NCBI GenBank assembly: GCA_964407285.1
Contig: CAYOVG010000216.1
Coordinates: forward strand, 1 to 12,250
Length of the DNA: 12,250 bases
Origin: CAYOVG01 sp964407285
Lineage (GTDB): Bacteria; Desulfobacterota; Syntrophobacteria; Syntrophobacterales; Syntrophobacteraceae
Direction of reading: 5' to 3'
Of the stretch, positions 1 to 6,943 are shown piece by piece (the first letter of the stretch is position 1; each line of letters begins with the position of its first letter). A model generated the notes under the pieces. That model searched no databases. It was not told the origin of the DNA and saw only the letters and a program-made list of their open reading frames with translations. A program made the translations under genes and the position numbers.

Positions 1-386
1 AGGTCCGCCAGGTACCGGGCGTCTGTTATGGGGATTCCCTCCTCCATGGCTTTCTTGAGGCATGCCGCGAGGCCGTAATAGCCCGAGTAGGGAACGCCGC
101 GGTACATTACCTCCCAGACGGGTTCTCCCTCATTCGGCCAGAAGCAGTGGTTGAGGGTGTCGAGAACGAAAATCCATTGTACCGTCCGACGGGTCCCGTC
201 GAAATAGTGGACCGAGTGTTCCCACGAGGAATAATCTTCCAGCAGATGCCCCCAACTTGCCACAGCCGGCTCCACACGTTCCGGGTGATAGAAGACGCGC
301 CTGCAACGGGCCGTGACTTTCTCCACGGAAGCCGACACGGGAAGGGTAGGGCGATTATTGCTGTTACTGCTGCTGAAGTCTGCCAT
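1..386 (-). CDS. Queuosine salvage protein (Qng1/DUF2419 family), N-terminal part, runs off the window
   Basis: This is the first 128 codons of a gene whose 3' part lies beyond position 1. Translated from the ATG at 386, it contains VQWIFVLDTLNHCFWP (about residues 69-84), then EPVWEVMYRGVPYSGYYGL and a GIPITDARYLADL stretch. This order is typical of the queuosine salvage family (PF10343, formerly DUF2419; human C9orf64/QNG1), whose members release queuine from queuosine 5'-monophosphate so it can be reinserted into tRNA. The start ATG shares its A with the TAA stop of the upstream membrane peptide gene (TAATG), which indicates translational coupling and membership of the same operon. The first 20 residues are Ser/Asn-rich and probably disordered. 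The family call is confident; the activity is inferred from eukaryotic and bacterial relatives. The C-terminal half cannot be inspected. Confidence 0.85.
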   Translation of the reverse strand, partial: MADFSSSNSNNRPTLPVSASVEKVTARCRRVFYHPERVEPAVASWGHLLEDYSSWEHSVHYFDGTRRTVQWIFVLDTLNHCFWPNEGEPVWEVMYRGVPYSGYYGLAACLKKAMEEGIPITDARYLAD

Positions 387-604
387 TACGATGCCGGATC
401 GGCGCTCAGGGGCTCGGTATGCTTTCTCCCGAACGCGATGTACAGGATCGCCCCGATGCAGGGCAACGTGGAAACCACTCCCAACCAAATCAATCTTTTC
501 TTCGGTTCGGAAAACCGGCGCTTCGGAATATCAAAAATGGCCCAGATCGTGGGCAGAATGGGAATTATAAAAATGAGCGCCACCATCATGATTTTTATCG
601 GCAT
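386..604 (-). CDS. Small PLDc_N-domain membrane protein
   Basis: A 72-residue protein with two hydrophobic segments, about residues 4-23 (IMMVALIFIIPILPTIWAIF) and 39-58 (LIWLGVVSTLPCIGAILYIA). The pattern ILPTIWAIFDIPKRRF followed by WLGVVSTLPCIGAILYIAFGRK matches the PLDc_N domain (cardiolipin synthase/phospholipase D N-terminal membrane module). No HKD catalytic motif is present, so this is the membrane module alone and not an active phospholipase D. Such free-standing PLDc_N peptides are common and their role is unknown. It starts 4 bases after the stop of GTPase A, with a good ribosome binding site (AAGGGGGA, about 8 bases upstream). Its stop overlaps the start of the queuosine salvage gene. 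The context suggests a membrane partner in the GTPase operon, which is inference. Confidence 0.85.
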   Translation of the reverse strand: MPIKIMMVALIFIIPILPTIWAIFDIPKRRFSEPKKRLIWLGVVSTLPCIGAILYIAFGRKHTEPLSADPAS

Positions 605-608
605 TTCT

Positions 609-2381
609 TCAGTCCCCCTTAGCCGGCGACCGCAGTTCGGACAGTTCCGACAACTGCGCCATCACCTGCTCGCCAAAGCGTTTCAGCCGTTCGACGAGTC
701 TGTCCAGTTCATCTTCCCAAATCCTCGACATCTGCGTTTTGCACGACTCTATAACCCTTTGCGTCCGGTGCTGCAACAGTTTCTTGTAGCGTCCGTAAAA
801 ACGAAAGCCGAGGAAAAGGTTTAGGAGGATATACGTGCCCAGCGCCGCCAGGCCGGTCGGACTGAAAAGCGTATAAACAGCCGCGAGTGCGACATAGAGT
901 AAATCGGACCAGTCGGGTTCCACCAGCAGTTGCTTCCATACCGCTTCTCCGGATAGCGCCAGCAGGAAAATCAGAAACAGGAAAAAATAGGTAACGAACT
1001 GGATGGCGATGAACCTCTTGAAGGAGGAAGACACATCGGTCTTGATGCGCATTTCGAGGTACCCGCGCCACCGTTCGGAAAGAACTTCCCATTCTTCCTG
1101 TACGTCAAGAAGGGACTCCACTTCAGCGATGAATCCCGTCGGAAGTCCCATTTGCAGAACGTGGTGTACGATACGGTCCCGGACCCTTTCGAGATGGCGC
1201 TTGAGGGTGGTTTCGGTATATTCCGGAGGTTGAAACGGTACCGGAGGCGTGGGACCTTCCCGTCTCTCCCGCGCCCATCGTTGCCATTCCTGCATTACTG
1301 TCGCCAGGACCCGGCCCGTGCCGACCATATCGGCATCCTTTCCCATTTCGGACAGGAGTTCGTGTTTCAGCGTCCTGTCCACCCATGAATCGATGCTTCT
1401 CCGGCCCGACTCATTCCATTCCGCCCGCTCGCTTTCCAGGTCGGCGGCGGAATCTTCCAATGCGCGATGCAGGAGTTCCAGGTTCATGACTTCCCTGCGA
1501 AGCACCGAGACCGTTTGCCGCACCTCCAGATCGAGGTTGGCGGCCTTGATGGCGGTGATTTCCTTTATGTCCCGTTGCTGAAAAATCTGGCGGCTGAACG
1601 TGGGGAACTGGTTCCAGGGGGCCTGCGAACGCTGCTCGAGGGCGTCGCGGGCGGAAAGCGTGTAGATGAACGGGTCGGGTATTCCCGATTCTTTCAAGTG
1701 CTGCTGAAAACTTGCGGCGACTTTGCCCAGTTCGTCGTAGCCGACCTCCGGGGGCCTTCCATCGAAGAGCCTGTCCATTTTGTTCAAAATGAAATAGAAA
1801 TTGGGGGATGCTTTGGGCGCCATCCGGAGGAACTCGTAGAACTTCCTGTCCGCATATTTTTCCAGGGACACCACCCACACGAGCACGTCCAGATGCTCAA
1901 GGAACCGGAGGACGTTTTCACGGTTTTCGCCCATGAGGCTGTCGAAGTCCGGCAGGTCGCAAAGTAGGATCTGGCGAATGGCGTCGACATTGTGCGCGAA
2001 ATCGCGCCGGGGGACCTTGCTTCCTCGTATGGTGGACGGCAGGTGAATTTCCTCGTGATGGTATATGAGCACCTGGTTCGTGTGCGGGCGGCGATGGCTC
2101 GTGGAGGAGATGTCCGCACCGGCCAGAGCGTTCATCAGCGTCGATTTGCCGACGCCCGTCCCGCCCAGAAGTCCGACGGTAAGGACGCTGCCGGACAGAT
2201 CATCGAGTTTTTGCAGGAGTTTGCGTGAATCCACGAGTAGCTTCTGCTTCTCTTCGGGAGAAAACGAGAGAAGAGCGCTTCGGCCCAAGAAATCCTGTAT
2301 GCGGATCAGATCGTCTCTCAATCCGGGTACGACATCGCGCATGGTGTAAACCTGCTTTTGGTTTCCGCCCTCTATACCCAT
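609..2381 (-). CDS. Membrane-associated P-loop GTPase A (dynamin-like/GTPase of unknown function)
   Basis: A 590-residue protein with an N-terminal GTPase domain. The P-loop GGTGVGKST is at residues 73-81, a Walker B/G3-like DLPDFDS at 142-148, the G4 motif NKMD at 200-203 and a G5-like SA at 243-244. The middle (about 270-450) is charged and probably helical, with coiled-coil potential. Two membrane segments follow (about 458-478 and 494-527), then a charged helical tail. GTPase, helical stalk and a C-terminal membrane hairpin is the general plan of bacterial dynamin-like or membrane-tethered GTPases, but I do not recognise a named family. It begins 3 bases after the stop of GTPase B, with which it shares a VxSxEKYAD motif (residues 170-178 here), so the two are paralogues. 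Downstream comes the PLDc_N peptide gene. The ATG at 2381 gives the longest frame but has only a weak G-rich Shine-Dalgarno; the ATG at 2342, after AGG, is an alternative. Coding identity is sure, function is not. Confidence 0.85.
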   Translation of the reverse strand: MGIEGGNQKQVYTMRDVVPGLRDDLIRIQDFLGRSALLSFSPEEKQKLLVDSRKLLQKLDDLSGSVLTVGLLGGTGVGKSTLMNALAGADISSTSHRRPHTNQVLIYHHEEIHLPSTIRGSKVPRRDFAHNVDAIRQILLCDLPDFDSLMGENRENVLRFLEHLDVLVWVVSLEKYADRKFYEFLRMAPKASPNFYFILNKMDRLFDGRPPEVGYDELGKVAASFQQHLKESGIPDPFIYTLSARDALEQRSQAPWNQFPTFSRQIFQQRDIKEITAIKAANLDLEVRQTVSVLRREVMNLELLHRALEDSAADLESERAEWNESGRRSIDSWVDRTLKHELLSEMGKDADMVGTGRVLATVMQEWQRWARERREGPTPPVPFQPPEYTETTLKRHLERVRDRIVHHVLQMGLPTGFIAEVESLLDVQEEWEVLSERWRGYLEMRIKTDVSSSFKRFIAIQFVTYFFLFLIFLLALSGEAVWKQLLVEPDWSDLLYVALAAVYTLFSPTGLAALGTYILLNLFLGFRFYGRYKKLLQHRTQRVIESCKTQMSRIWEDELDRLVERLKRFGEQVMAQLSELSELRSPAKGD

Positions 2382-2384
2382 TCT

Positions 2385-4157
2385 CTACCCCCGCGCCGCG
2401 ACCTGCAGCGGATTCAGAAGGGATTGCAGAGATTCGATCGTCTCACGAGGCGTCATAAGCGACATGAGGCATTCCACGTAACGGTCGCGCTGCTCGCCGA
2501 TCACGGAGATCAGTCCCTTCTCATAGCGAAAGGCCAGTTCCTGGGCCACTTTTTGAATCTCATGGTAGGCGAACAACTCCACCGCCCCTTTGGTGATGAA
2601 TGGAGCGATCGCCGAATCGAGCAACGCTTCGAGAAAGTGGATGCCGCCTCCAATCGCTATCTCCAGGGAGATTATCAGCATACCCCAAAGTATGGAAGTG
2701 GAATATATGCCCCACTCCTTGGTCTTGGGAATTCCTCGGGCAAGCTCCTGGAAAGTCTCATCGAGCCACGAGGTCAACTTCTCCTGCTCCTGCCAGACCC
2801 GGCTCTTGATCTCCTCGTGGCTCAAAACCACCTCGGGGCGCCGAAGCCGTTTGAAGAGCGGAGACGACTCGTCGGACGGGGAGAGACCCTCCAGCACCGA
2901 TCGGTTGAACGTCCCGACAGCCCCCTGGATGGGAGAGAGATCGATCTTCTGTCGTATTTTCATGAGAGCGTCCCTGCGGTCGTTGCCCGCCTCCTCCCTT
3001 CCCAGGCCCAGCAGGCGTAGCGGCGCCGTGATGATCCCGGCGATGAAGCGGCGCGGTTTACCCAGCACGTCATATCGGCTGAAGAGCTTTCTTATCTCTT
3101 CGCGAAGATATTCCTGGCTTTCCGTCGTGAAATGGCTGTGCTGTTCATCCAGCAGGCTCCGGCCGGCGCCGGCGAAGATACCTTCCAGGTTGTCCAGCCA
3201 CTGCTTGGTCGCCTGCTTTTCCTTTTGGAGAAGGTCCAGAAGATCCTGCAGCCGGCGGCTCAAGACTCGCGCGCCCAACCTTTTCTCCTCGCGAAGGAGC
3301 CGTTGGAGATTGTCCCTGGACAGCATCGAGAAAAACTCCCCGGCAAAGTCCCTGAAAGCCGTATTCTCCGCGATGATTCTCTCCGGATTGTGAGGAGCAT
3401 AGGGCAGATGCCAGAACCTGTCCTTCCTCACATCGAGACCCTGTGCATGGAACGACGCCGGGATCTCGTCGCGGGAAAACGTGTAGTCGGCCTTGTTGAG
3501 AAGAATGAAATGGTGCTTGCCCTCCTCATGAATCCGGCGCAGAAACCTGAAGAGAACCTCGTCCGCGTACTTTTCCTGGCTCATTACGAACACCACCACG
3601 TCCGACAGCAGGTAAAGGTCTTCCGCCATCTCCCGATTGTGCAGTTCGAGACTGTCCAGGTCCGGCGTATCCACAAAAGCGATGTGGGAAAACTCCTCCC
3701 TGTCGTGCTCGATCACCAGGAATTCTCCGGTCACGCCGGCGTGCCCGAAACGCGGATGACGCTCCTGAGTATCGATTCGCCTGATTCCGATGGAACGGAA
3801 GGGGAACCCCTTTTCAACCGCTGCATCCCTGTGGGCATACACTATGGGGCCATACGTCTTCGGCCTTTCCACTCCGGTCTCGCTCAAAGTCCGGCCGCAG
3901 AGGGTATTAAAAATCGTGGACTTTCCCGTTCCGGTCCCGCCCATCACCACGACCCAGACGAATGACTTCCGCTGCTTGTAGGCGTAGGCGGCCAGTTGCT
4001 TGGGAAGCTCACGGGCTATGCCGCGAATCCTGTCCGAGGATGCGGACAGGCCGGGAGACCGCACATTATCCCACACGGAATCGTCCGGCAGGGGAGGCAG
4101 GCGGTCCACGGCGTTTCGAGATTCGGAGATTTCAGAAAGAGTGCTTGAGGACTTCAT
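2385..4157 (-). CDS. P-loop GTPase B, paralogue of GTPase A
   Basis: A 590-residue protein with P-loop GGTGTGKST at residues 73-81, Ser/Thr-rich switch I region (about 90-102), G3-like DTPDLDS at 163-169 and G4 NKAD at 221-224. The motif VMSQEKYAD (191-199) followed by FRFLRRI matches the equivalent region of GTPase A. The region 280-470 is rich in charged helices. A hydrophobic stretch at 371-386 and a longer one at about 483-525, with GMLIISLEIAIGGGIHFLEALL, suggest membrane insertion or association. It has the same length and P-loop position as GTPase A but only patchy identity elsewhere, so this is an old duplication. The start overlaps the end of the DUF4126 gene by 26 bases, and the stop lies 3 bases before the start of GTPase A. 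A GTP-driven membrane role, perhaps as a heteromer with A, is inference from architecture and gene order. Confidence 0.85.
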   Translation of the reverse strand: MKSSSTLSEISESRNAVDRLPPLPDDSVWDNVRSPGLSASSDRIRGIARELPKQLAAYAYKQRKSFVWVVVMGGTGTGKSTIFNTLCGRTLSETGVERPKTYGPIVYAHRDAAVEKGFPFRSIGIRRIDTQERHPRFGHAGVTGEFLVIEHDREEFSHIAFVDTPDLDSLELHNREMAEDLYLLSDVVVFVMSQEKYADEVLFRFLRRIHEEGKHHFILLNKADYTFSRDEIPASFHAQGLDVRKDRFWHLPYAPHNPERIIAENTAFRDFAGEFFSMLSRDNLQRLLREEKRLGARVLSRRLQDLLDLLQKEKQATKQWLDNLEGIFAGAGRSLLDEQHSHFTTESQEYLREEIRKLFSRYDVLGKPRRFIAGIITAPLRLLGLGREEAGNDRRDALMKIRQKIDLSPIQGAVGTFNRSVLEGLSPSDESSPLFKRLRRPEVVLSHEEIKSRVWQEQEKLTSWLDETFQELARGIPKTKEWGIYSTSILWGMLIISLEIAIGGGIHFLEALLDSAIAPFITKGAVELFAYHEIQKVAQELAFRYEKGLISVIGEQRDRYVECLMSLMTPRETIESLQSLLNPLQVAARG

Positions 4158-5124
4158 AGTTTTCCATCCACTCGCGCGGGAGGACCCTGGCCATGGGGCT
4201 GTACAAATACACGAGCCGGTCTTCTCCCTGGTGCGTACGCAAAAGCCATTTAGTGAGCAAAGCCCCGGGATAGCGCTTATCCTGTCTGATGTCGGAAAGG
4301 AGCAGTTGCTTCATGTTGATGCGAAACCAACGTTTATAAAGAAAATAAATCGCCTTGGGCGTAATAACAACCTGGAGAGGCACAAAACGCGGGATTCCGG
4401 GAATTCTGATGGCGTAAGCGTTGCCGGTCCAGAGTAACTTCTCCTCGGCGGGTTTGTGATCGTCCAGGAAAGTATCGTACTGGATGGGCAGTATGTGAGA
4501 CGACGTCCAGGCGGTATCTTTCTGAAAAACGCACTTGATATTGAAGAACGCGGCGCCCAGGGTCATGCGTACGGTCCTGTAAATCAGGGGCAGCAGAAAA
4601 CAGATAACCGCCACCAAAGAAAGCGAGATGAAGAAGCTGAGCTTCGGATATGCCAGGCTCAGAAAGGAAAGCCCCACGGTGGAGACATCTTCGGCGATGC
4701 TGAGGATCGAATTGGAGAACGGTTCCGGACTGGCGTTGACGATGAGACGGGTGCCGGTCTTGGTGACGTGGGCGATCGACGCCATGCTCGCCCCCAACAT
4801 GAAGACGATGATTTCCATAGCCGGGCTCGCTTCCCCCAACTGGAGCAGGGCGAGCATCGCTCCACCGAACGGGCGGATCAGAGTGTGGAGAAGGTCCCAA
4901 AGGGTATCGAGGCCCGGGATCTTGTCCATCAGGAATTCGATGGTGTAGAGAAACAGGGCCACGAAAATGACCGCATCGTTGGCCAGGAGCGAGAAATCGT
5001 GGGGAAGTCCCTGTACGAGGTTGTACCGGGTGCAAAGCCCCACCACCGCTACGGTCGCGTACAAGTTGATCCCGGAGACGAACGAAAGACCTAGTATGGA
5101 GCCTAACTGAGCGATAATATCCAT
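4132..5124 (-). CDS. DUF4126 membrane protein with extra C-terminal soluble domain
   Basis: A 330-residue protein from the ATG at 5124. Residues 1-185 form a multi-pass membrane domain of the DUF4126 type. It has LGLSFVSGINLYATVAVVGL near the N-terminus, the family-like TIEFLMDKIPGLDTLWD (61-77), then LIRPFGGAMLALL and a final long helix at about 162-184. Residues 205-325 are soluble and mostly beta-like (for example PLQVVITPKAIYFLYKRWFR and DRLVYLYSP) and look like a PH/GRAM-type fold; that is a guess. The GTG at 5163 would add 13 residues. The ATG at 5124 is preferred because AGGA lies 7 bases upstream and the DUF4126 domain begins there. It is the first gene of the GTPase operon and overlaps GTPase B by 26 bases. 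DUF4126 has no known biochemical function. A lipid- or GTPase-binding membrane anchor would fit the context. Confidence 0.85.
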   Translation of the reverse strand: MDIIAQLGSILGLSFVSGINLYATVAVVGLCTRYNLVQGLPHDFSLLANDAVIFVALFLYTIEFLMDKIPGLDTLWDLLHTLIRPFGGAMLALLQLGEASPAMEIIVFMLGASMASIAHVTKTGTRLIVNASPEPFSNSILSIAEDVSTVGLSFLSLAYPKLSFFISLSLVAVICFLLPLIYRTVRMTLGAAFFNIKCVFQKDTAWTSSHILPIQYDTFLDDHKPAEEKLLWTGNAYAIRIPGIPRFVPLQVVITPKAIYFLYKRWFRINMKQLLLSDIRQDKRYPGALLTKWLLRTHQGEDRLVYLYSPMARVLPREWMENYEVLKHSF

Positions 5125-5190
5125 AGTGAATTCCTGATGACCCTCTTTCCCGGGGATAACCACCGTTTAAGGGTGCGAGTGGACGTAAGA

Positions 5191-5496
5191 TCAGACCATT
5201 TCGCGGGTGGTGGCGTGAAACGAAGCCTCCTCCTCCGCCCATTCCACGAAGTGGTTCAAACTGTGGTGGACACGCCACCACCGCTGAGCGTCGGCTTCCG
5301 GGAAACCCAGGGCACGCCCGCCTCGGCCTCCGTGCCGAATTTCACCACGAAAGCCCGCATTTACACTGCCCGTATCCGACCAGCCATCGATAGTATACAG
5401 CATTCGCAATTCCAATTGTAGAGCCAACCACAACGATACCGCAATCCCGATAAAACGGAAACCGACAGGCGCTCCGTTCCCGGCGTCGGACCCCAT
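5191..5496 (-). CDS. Doubtful small ORF, hypothetical protein
   Basis: A 101-codon open frame from ATG at 5496. It has a hydrophobic stretch near the N-terminus (RFIGIAVSLWLALQLELRML), a Gly/Arg-rich centre and a Trp/His-rich end (RWWRVHHSLNHFVEWAEEE). No family is recognised. There is no clear ribosome binding site upstream, and third-codon-position GC is lower than in the neighbouring sure genes. It lies in the same direction as the GTPase operon and ends 66 bases before its first start. It may be a real lineage-specific gene, a decayed remnant, or chance. It is listed because nothing else explains the stretch. Confidence 0.2.
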   Translation of the reverse strand: MGSDAGNGAPVGFRFIGIAVSLWLALQLELRMLYTIDGWSDTGSVNAGFRGEIRHGGRGGRALGFPEADAQRWWRVHHSLNHFVEWAEEEASFHATTREMV

Positions 5497-5567
5497 GACC
5501 GCGCGGACAGGGCTTCACCGCGGTACTGTACTCGCAAAGTCTTCCGGGCAGTGCTTATCTTTTGTGC

Positions 5568-5579
5568 ATGGACGTCCAT
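5568..5579. promoter_or_regulatory. Perfect 12-base palindrome, possible operator
   Basis: ATGGACGTCCAT is a perfect inverted repeat located 54 bases upstream of the oxidoreductase start. It is flanked by CTTAT on the left (5554-5558) and a CTTAAATAAG near-palindrome on the right (5582-5591). A weak -35-like TTGTGC (5562-5567) overlaps it, followed by AT-rich sequence where a -10 could lie. A dimeric repressor site is possible; no specific regulator is recognised. Confidence 0.3.
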
Positions 5580-5632
5580 TTCTTAAATAAGTTAGCGTAA
5601 TTCAAAATAAATTTACACCTACAAGGATAGTC

Positions 5633-6808
5633 ATGAAAAGCACTGATAAACCGAGCAACATGGAGCACTCGTCGCTTCTTTTCAAACCATTGGAGATCAA
5701 CGGACTGACGCTGAAGAATCGTATAACCATGGCCCCCATGTCTGTCGGATACGGCAACTCGGATGGAACGGTGAGCACCCTGTGCCTGGAGCATTACAGA
5801 GATATGGCCGCATCGGGCGTCGCCATGGTGGTCGTCGAAAATACGGCGGTGCACGCAACCGGTCTCAGTTCCCTATCCTCCTTGAGGGCTGACGACGAAA
5901 TGTACCTTCCGGGACTGGCGTCCCTGGCGCGGGCAATTCATGATGAAGGCGCCCTGGCGTTTCTTCAGATCAATCATGCGGGCCGGCACGCGCTCGGCAG
6001 GGCCATTGCGCCTTCACCGGTTTCCACGGGCGATGCCGTTCCCATTGAAATGACGCCCAGGGCGATCGATACGGTTGCCGACTTCTACGCTTCGGCAGCC
6101 GCCCTGGTCAAGGATGCGGGTTTCGATGGAGTCGAAATAAACGGCGCGATGGGATACCTTCTCGTGCAGTTTCTTTCCCCCCGCACAAACTTCCGAAAGG
6201 ATGAATTCGGCGGCGCGCTCGAAAACAGGATGCGCTTTCCCCTCATGATCCTGAATGCCGTCAGGGAAGCCGTCGGCACGGATTTTCCCGTGGGATACCG
6301 GTTTCTTGCCGATGAATGGCTCCCCGACGGCCTGCACCCGGAGGAGACATCGATATTCGCCGCGGAACTGGACAAACGCGGAGTGGCGTATCTTTCCGTC
6401 ACCGCGGGTACTTACGATTCCTTCTTCACCGAAGACTACATGCGGGAAGAGCAAAAGGAAGCCTATATGGCTCACTTTGCAGCGGAAATCAAGGGAGCGG
6501 TCCAACATACTCCCATCATCGCTTCCGGCCGAATCCGGACGCCCGAAACAGCGGAACGCATTCTGCGCGACGGCGGCGCGGACCTCATCGGCCTGGCCCG
6601 AGTCCTCTTCGCCGACCCGCGGTGGCTTAAAAAGGCGACCGGACTCCTCGATGAGGAGATCGTCGAATGCGAACACTCCTGCACCCTGTGTACGAAACGC
6701 GGCCTTCTCGGCCTTGCCGCCCTTTGCCCCCGCTGGGATAAGGAACATCGCAGCGAGTTGCTCGATAGGGTGAAAGCGATAGAAGAGGAAGAAGGCGCCA
6801 CGGTTTGA
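5633..6808 (+). CDS. Old Yellow Enzyme family NADH:flavin oxidoreductase (FMN TIM barrel) with C-terminal Cys cluster
   Basis: A 391-residue FMN-binding TIM-barrel protein. Family landmarks are LFKPLEINGLTLKNRITMAPM (16-36), the LQINHAGRHA strand (111-120), GFDGVEINGAMGYLLVQFLSP (163-183), the TNFRKDEFGGALENR segment (185-199) and the phosphate-binding ASGRIRTPE...ADLIGLARVLFADP (297-329). Near the C-terminus Cys346, Cys350, Cys353 and Cys365 form C-x3-C-x2-C-x11-C. This resembles the 4Fe-4S site of 2,4-dienoyl-CoA reductase-type members (C-x2-C-x3-C-x11-C), but the C-terminal FAD/NAD(P)H domain of those enzymes is absent. The usual HxAH substrate-binding pair of the barrel is Asn170/Met173 here. 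AAGGA at 5623-5627 lies 5 bases upstream of the ATG. It probably reduces an activated alkene or related substrate with electrons from an external donor; the substrate is unknown. It is convergent with ribB. Confidence 0.9.
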   Translation: MKSTDKPSNMEHSSLLFKPLEINGLTLKNRITMAPMSVGYGNSDGTVSTLCLEHYRDMAASGVAMVVVENTAVHATGLSSLSSLRADDEMYLPGLASLARAIHDEGALAFLQINHAGRHALGRAIAPSPVSTGDAVPIEMTPRAIDTVADFYASAAALVKDAGFDGVEINGAMGYLLVQFLSPRTNFRKDEFGGALENRMRFPLMILNAVREAVGTDFPVGYRFLADEWLPDGLHPEETSIFAAELDKRGVAYLSVTAGTYDSFFTEDYMREEQKEAYMAHFAAEIKGAVQHTPIIASGRIRTPETAERILRDGGADLIGLARVLFADPRWLKKATGLLDEEIVECEHSCTLCTKRGLLGLAALCPRWDKEHRSELLDRVKAIEEEEGATV

Positions 6809-6943
6809 AGATGCTGATGGGGCGGCCTATGCGACCTGAGGAGCGGAGCCGGCAGCCCGCATTCGGAGCCCGCTGTGCGCTTTTCCTCATTGGTGTGCGT
6901 AACGGGCCCCGATAACAACGCTCCAATCGCGCTGCCGCGCTAC

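Larger units (their letters stand above)
5125..5632. other. Intergenic region between divergent operons
   Basis: About 500 bases separate the start of the minus-strand GTPase operon from the plus-strand oxidoreductase gene. The stretch must contain both promoters. The left part is GC-rich; the last 70 bases before 5633 are AT-rich, as expected of a promoter and 5' leader. A TATACT hexamer lies on the minus strand at 5397-5392 but lacks a convincing -35 partner. No RNA gene was recognised. A doubtful 101-codon ORF and a perfect palindrome within it are listed separately. Confidence 0.6.

Noticed and set aside
147..824. A 225-codon plus-strand frame at the left end
   Set aside because: It crosses three minus-strand genes whose products have clear family features; its own translation has none.
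3132..3965. A 277-codon plus-strand frame opposite GTPase B
   Set aside because: It is antisense to the P-loop and NKAD regions and has no recognisable domain.
4334..5281. A 315-codon minus-strand frame overlapping the DUF4126 gene
   Set aside because: It is out of frame with a membrane protein that has a good start and family motifs; the alternative translation is Arg/Pro/Gly/His-rich, as shadow frames usually are.
6809..6943. A possible terminator between the convergent oxidoreductase and ribB genes
   Set aside because: Only short GC-rich repeats are present; I found no stable hairpin with a T-run on either strand.
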